A DNA stretch of 6,690 nt from Planctomycetaceae bacterium. Lineage in GTDB: Bacteria; Planctomycetota; Planctomycetia; Pirellulales; Thermoguttaceae. Below the pieces are notes generated by a model that did not search any database, was not told where the DNA came from, and worked only from the letters and a program-made list of their open reading frames with translations. Both the position numbers and the translations under genes were made by a program. Shown here piece after piece: positions 6,397 to 6,690 of this stretch (position 1 is its first letter; every line of letters starts with the position of its first letter). Location of the stretch: positions 1 to 6,690 of the forward strand of contig JAISNF010000287.1 in assembly GCA_031276415.1 (NCBI GenBank), read 5' to 3'.

Positions 6397-6684
6397 GCAA
6401 CGGTTGATGTTGTTGCTGTTGTTGTTGTTCCGTTTCCGTCCGAAAACAAGGGTCAACTGTCGGCGAGTACGCCGACCAATGTTTACGGCGAAACATTGGC
6501 TACCTTTTGAGTTTGTAATTATCAGGTAGGCGACCTTTCGCCGAAAGGTCGCAACGGTTGATCTGGAACTGCAACAGGGTCAACTGTCGGCGAGTACGCC
6601 GACCAATGTTTACGGCGAAACATTGGCTACCTTTTGAGTTTGTAATCATAAGGTAGGCAACGTTTCGCCGAAACGCCGCAACGG
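6397..6684. repeat. Tandem array with a 127 bp hairpin-rich unit, at least two copies plus a partial one
   Basis: The marker GCAACGG occurs at 6397, 6551 and 6678. The last two are 127 apart; the first spacing is 127 plus 27 because of a GTT-rich insertion. A 71-base block (6449-6519) is repeated without change at 6576-6646. Each unit folds on paper into four consecutive hairpins. In the first copy: GTCGGCG/CGCCGAC (6459-6476), CCAATGTTT/AAACATTGG (6476-6499), CTACCT/AGGTAG (6500-6529) and GCGACCTTT/AAAGGTCGC (6530-6552). Because 127 is not a multiple of three and stops interrupt the frames, it is not coding. The array may continue past the right edge. A partial, degenerate unit lies to the left (about 6368-6403). 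Confidence 0.85.
6404..6429 (+). repeat. GTT-rich trinucleotide tract
   Basis: A run of GTT triplets interrupted by GAT and GCT lies between the partial unit and the first full unit of the 127 bp array. It explains why that spacer is 27 bases longer than the next one, so it looks like an expansion of the TTGAT...TGCAAC spacer rather than a separate element. Confidence 0.7.
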
Positions 6685-6690
6685 ATTATG

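Noticed and set aside
6335..6529. 64-codon reading frame on the plus strand
   Set aside because: It includes a poly-leucine run from the GTT-rich tract (read as TTG/CTG) and runs into the 127 bp repeat, whose length is not a multiple of three.
6397..6684. CRISPR array
   Set aside because: The long block of 71 bases is identical, most of the unit is conserved, and there are no short equal repeats separated by unique spacers.
6449..6684. Integron attC sites
   Set aside because: The unit length and inverted repeats invite the idea, but no cassette genes lie between copies and I do not find a convincing pair of core sites.

Overview
The window holds the 3' end of a type I BREX (bacteriophage exclusion) defence operon, followed by about 1.3 kb of non-coding DNA rich in repeats and hairpins. 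On the + strand, in order: the last 256 codons of pglX (BREX adenine-specific DNA methyltransferase), complete pglZ (alkaline-phosphatase-superfamily protein, 866 aa from the start I prefer) and complete brxL (AAA+ / Lon-like protein, 673 aa). The genes are separated by 4 bp (pglX-pglZ) and 3 bp (pglZ-brxL), with ribosome binding sites lying inside the preceding gene, so they are almost certainly one translationally coupled transcript. The pglX-pglZ-brxL order is the normal end of a type I BREX locus. brxA, brxB, brxC and the rest of pglX are expected just to the left of the window; that is inference.

How the genes work together (known for the family): PglX methylates a non-palindromic adenine site on host DNA and marks self. 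PglZ and BrxL take part in blocking phage DNA replication by a mechanism that does not destroy the DNA like a classical restriction enzyme. BrxL, named Lon-like, has been shown in other bacteria to be a DNA-encircling, MCM-like ATPase. Here its Walker A, Walker B, sensor and arginine-finger motifs are intact, while the positions that align with the Lon Ser/Lys dyad are not Ser and Lys.

Downstream of brxL (5402-6690) I find no gene of known family. The region contains: a weak hairpin plus T-rich run just after brxL; two overlapping, mutually exclusive hairpins (5565-5598); a possible 52-codon ORF (5607-5765) whose stop codon lies in the stem of a good intrinsic terminator (5756-5785); a composite, imperfect inverted repeat of about 280 bp made from 9-10 bp tandem motifs (5812-6115); a cluster of REP-like hairpins (6143-6297) with a second CCCC-NNNN-GGGG hairpin at 6341; and, at the right edge, a tandem array with a 127 bp unit. 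Each array unit folds on paper into four hairpins placed end to end without spacers. This array is the most unusual structure in the window and runs to the window edge.

Organism: a bacterium with moderately low GC, good GGAGG-type ribosome binding sites and the standard code. The abundance of degenerate intergenic repeats (CGCAGAT, CACRGAGAA and CCAATGTTT/AAACATTGG types) resembles what I remember from Planctomycetota and related environmental or gut lineages, but this is an impression from memory and not a firm assignment.
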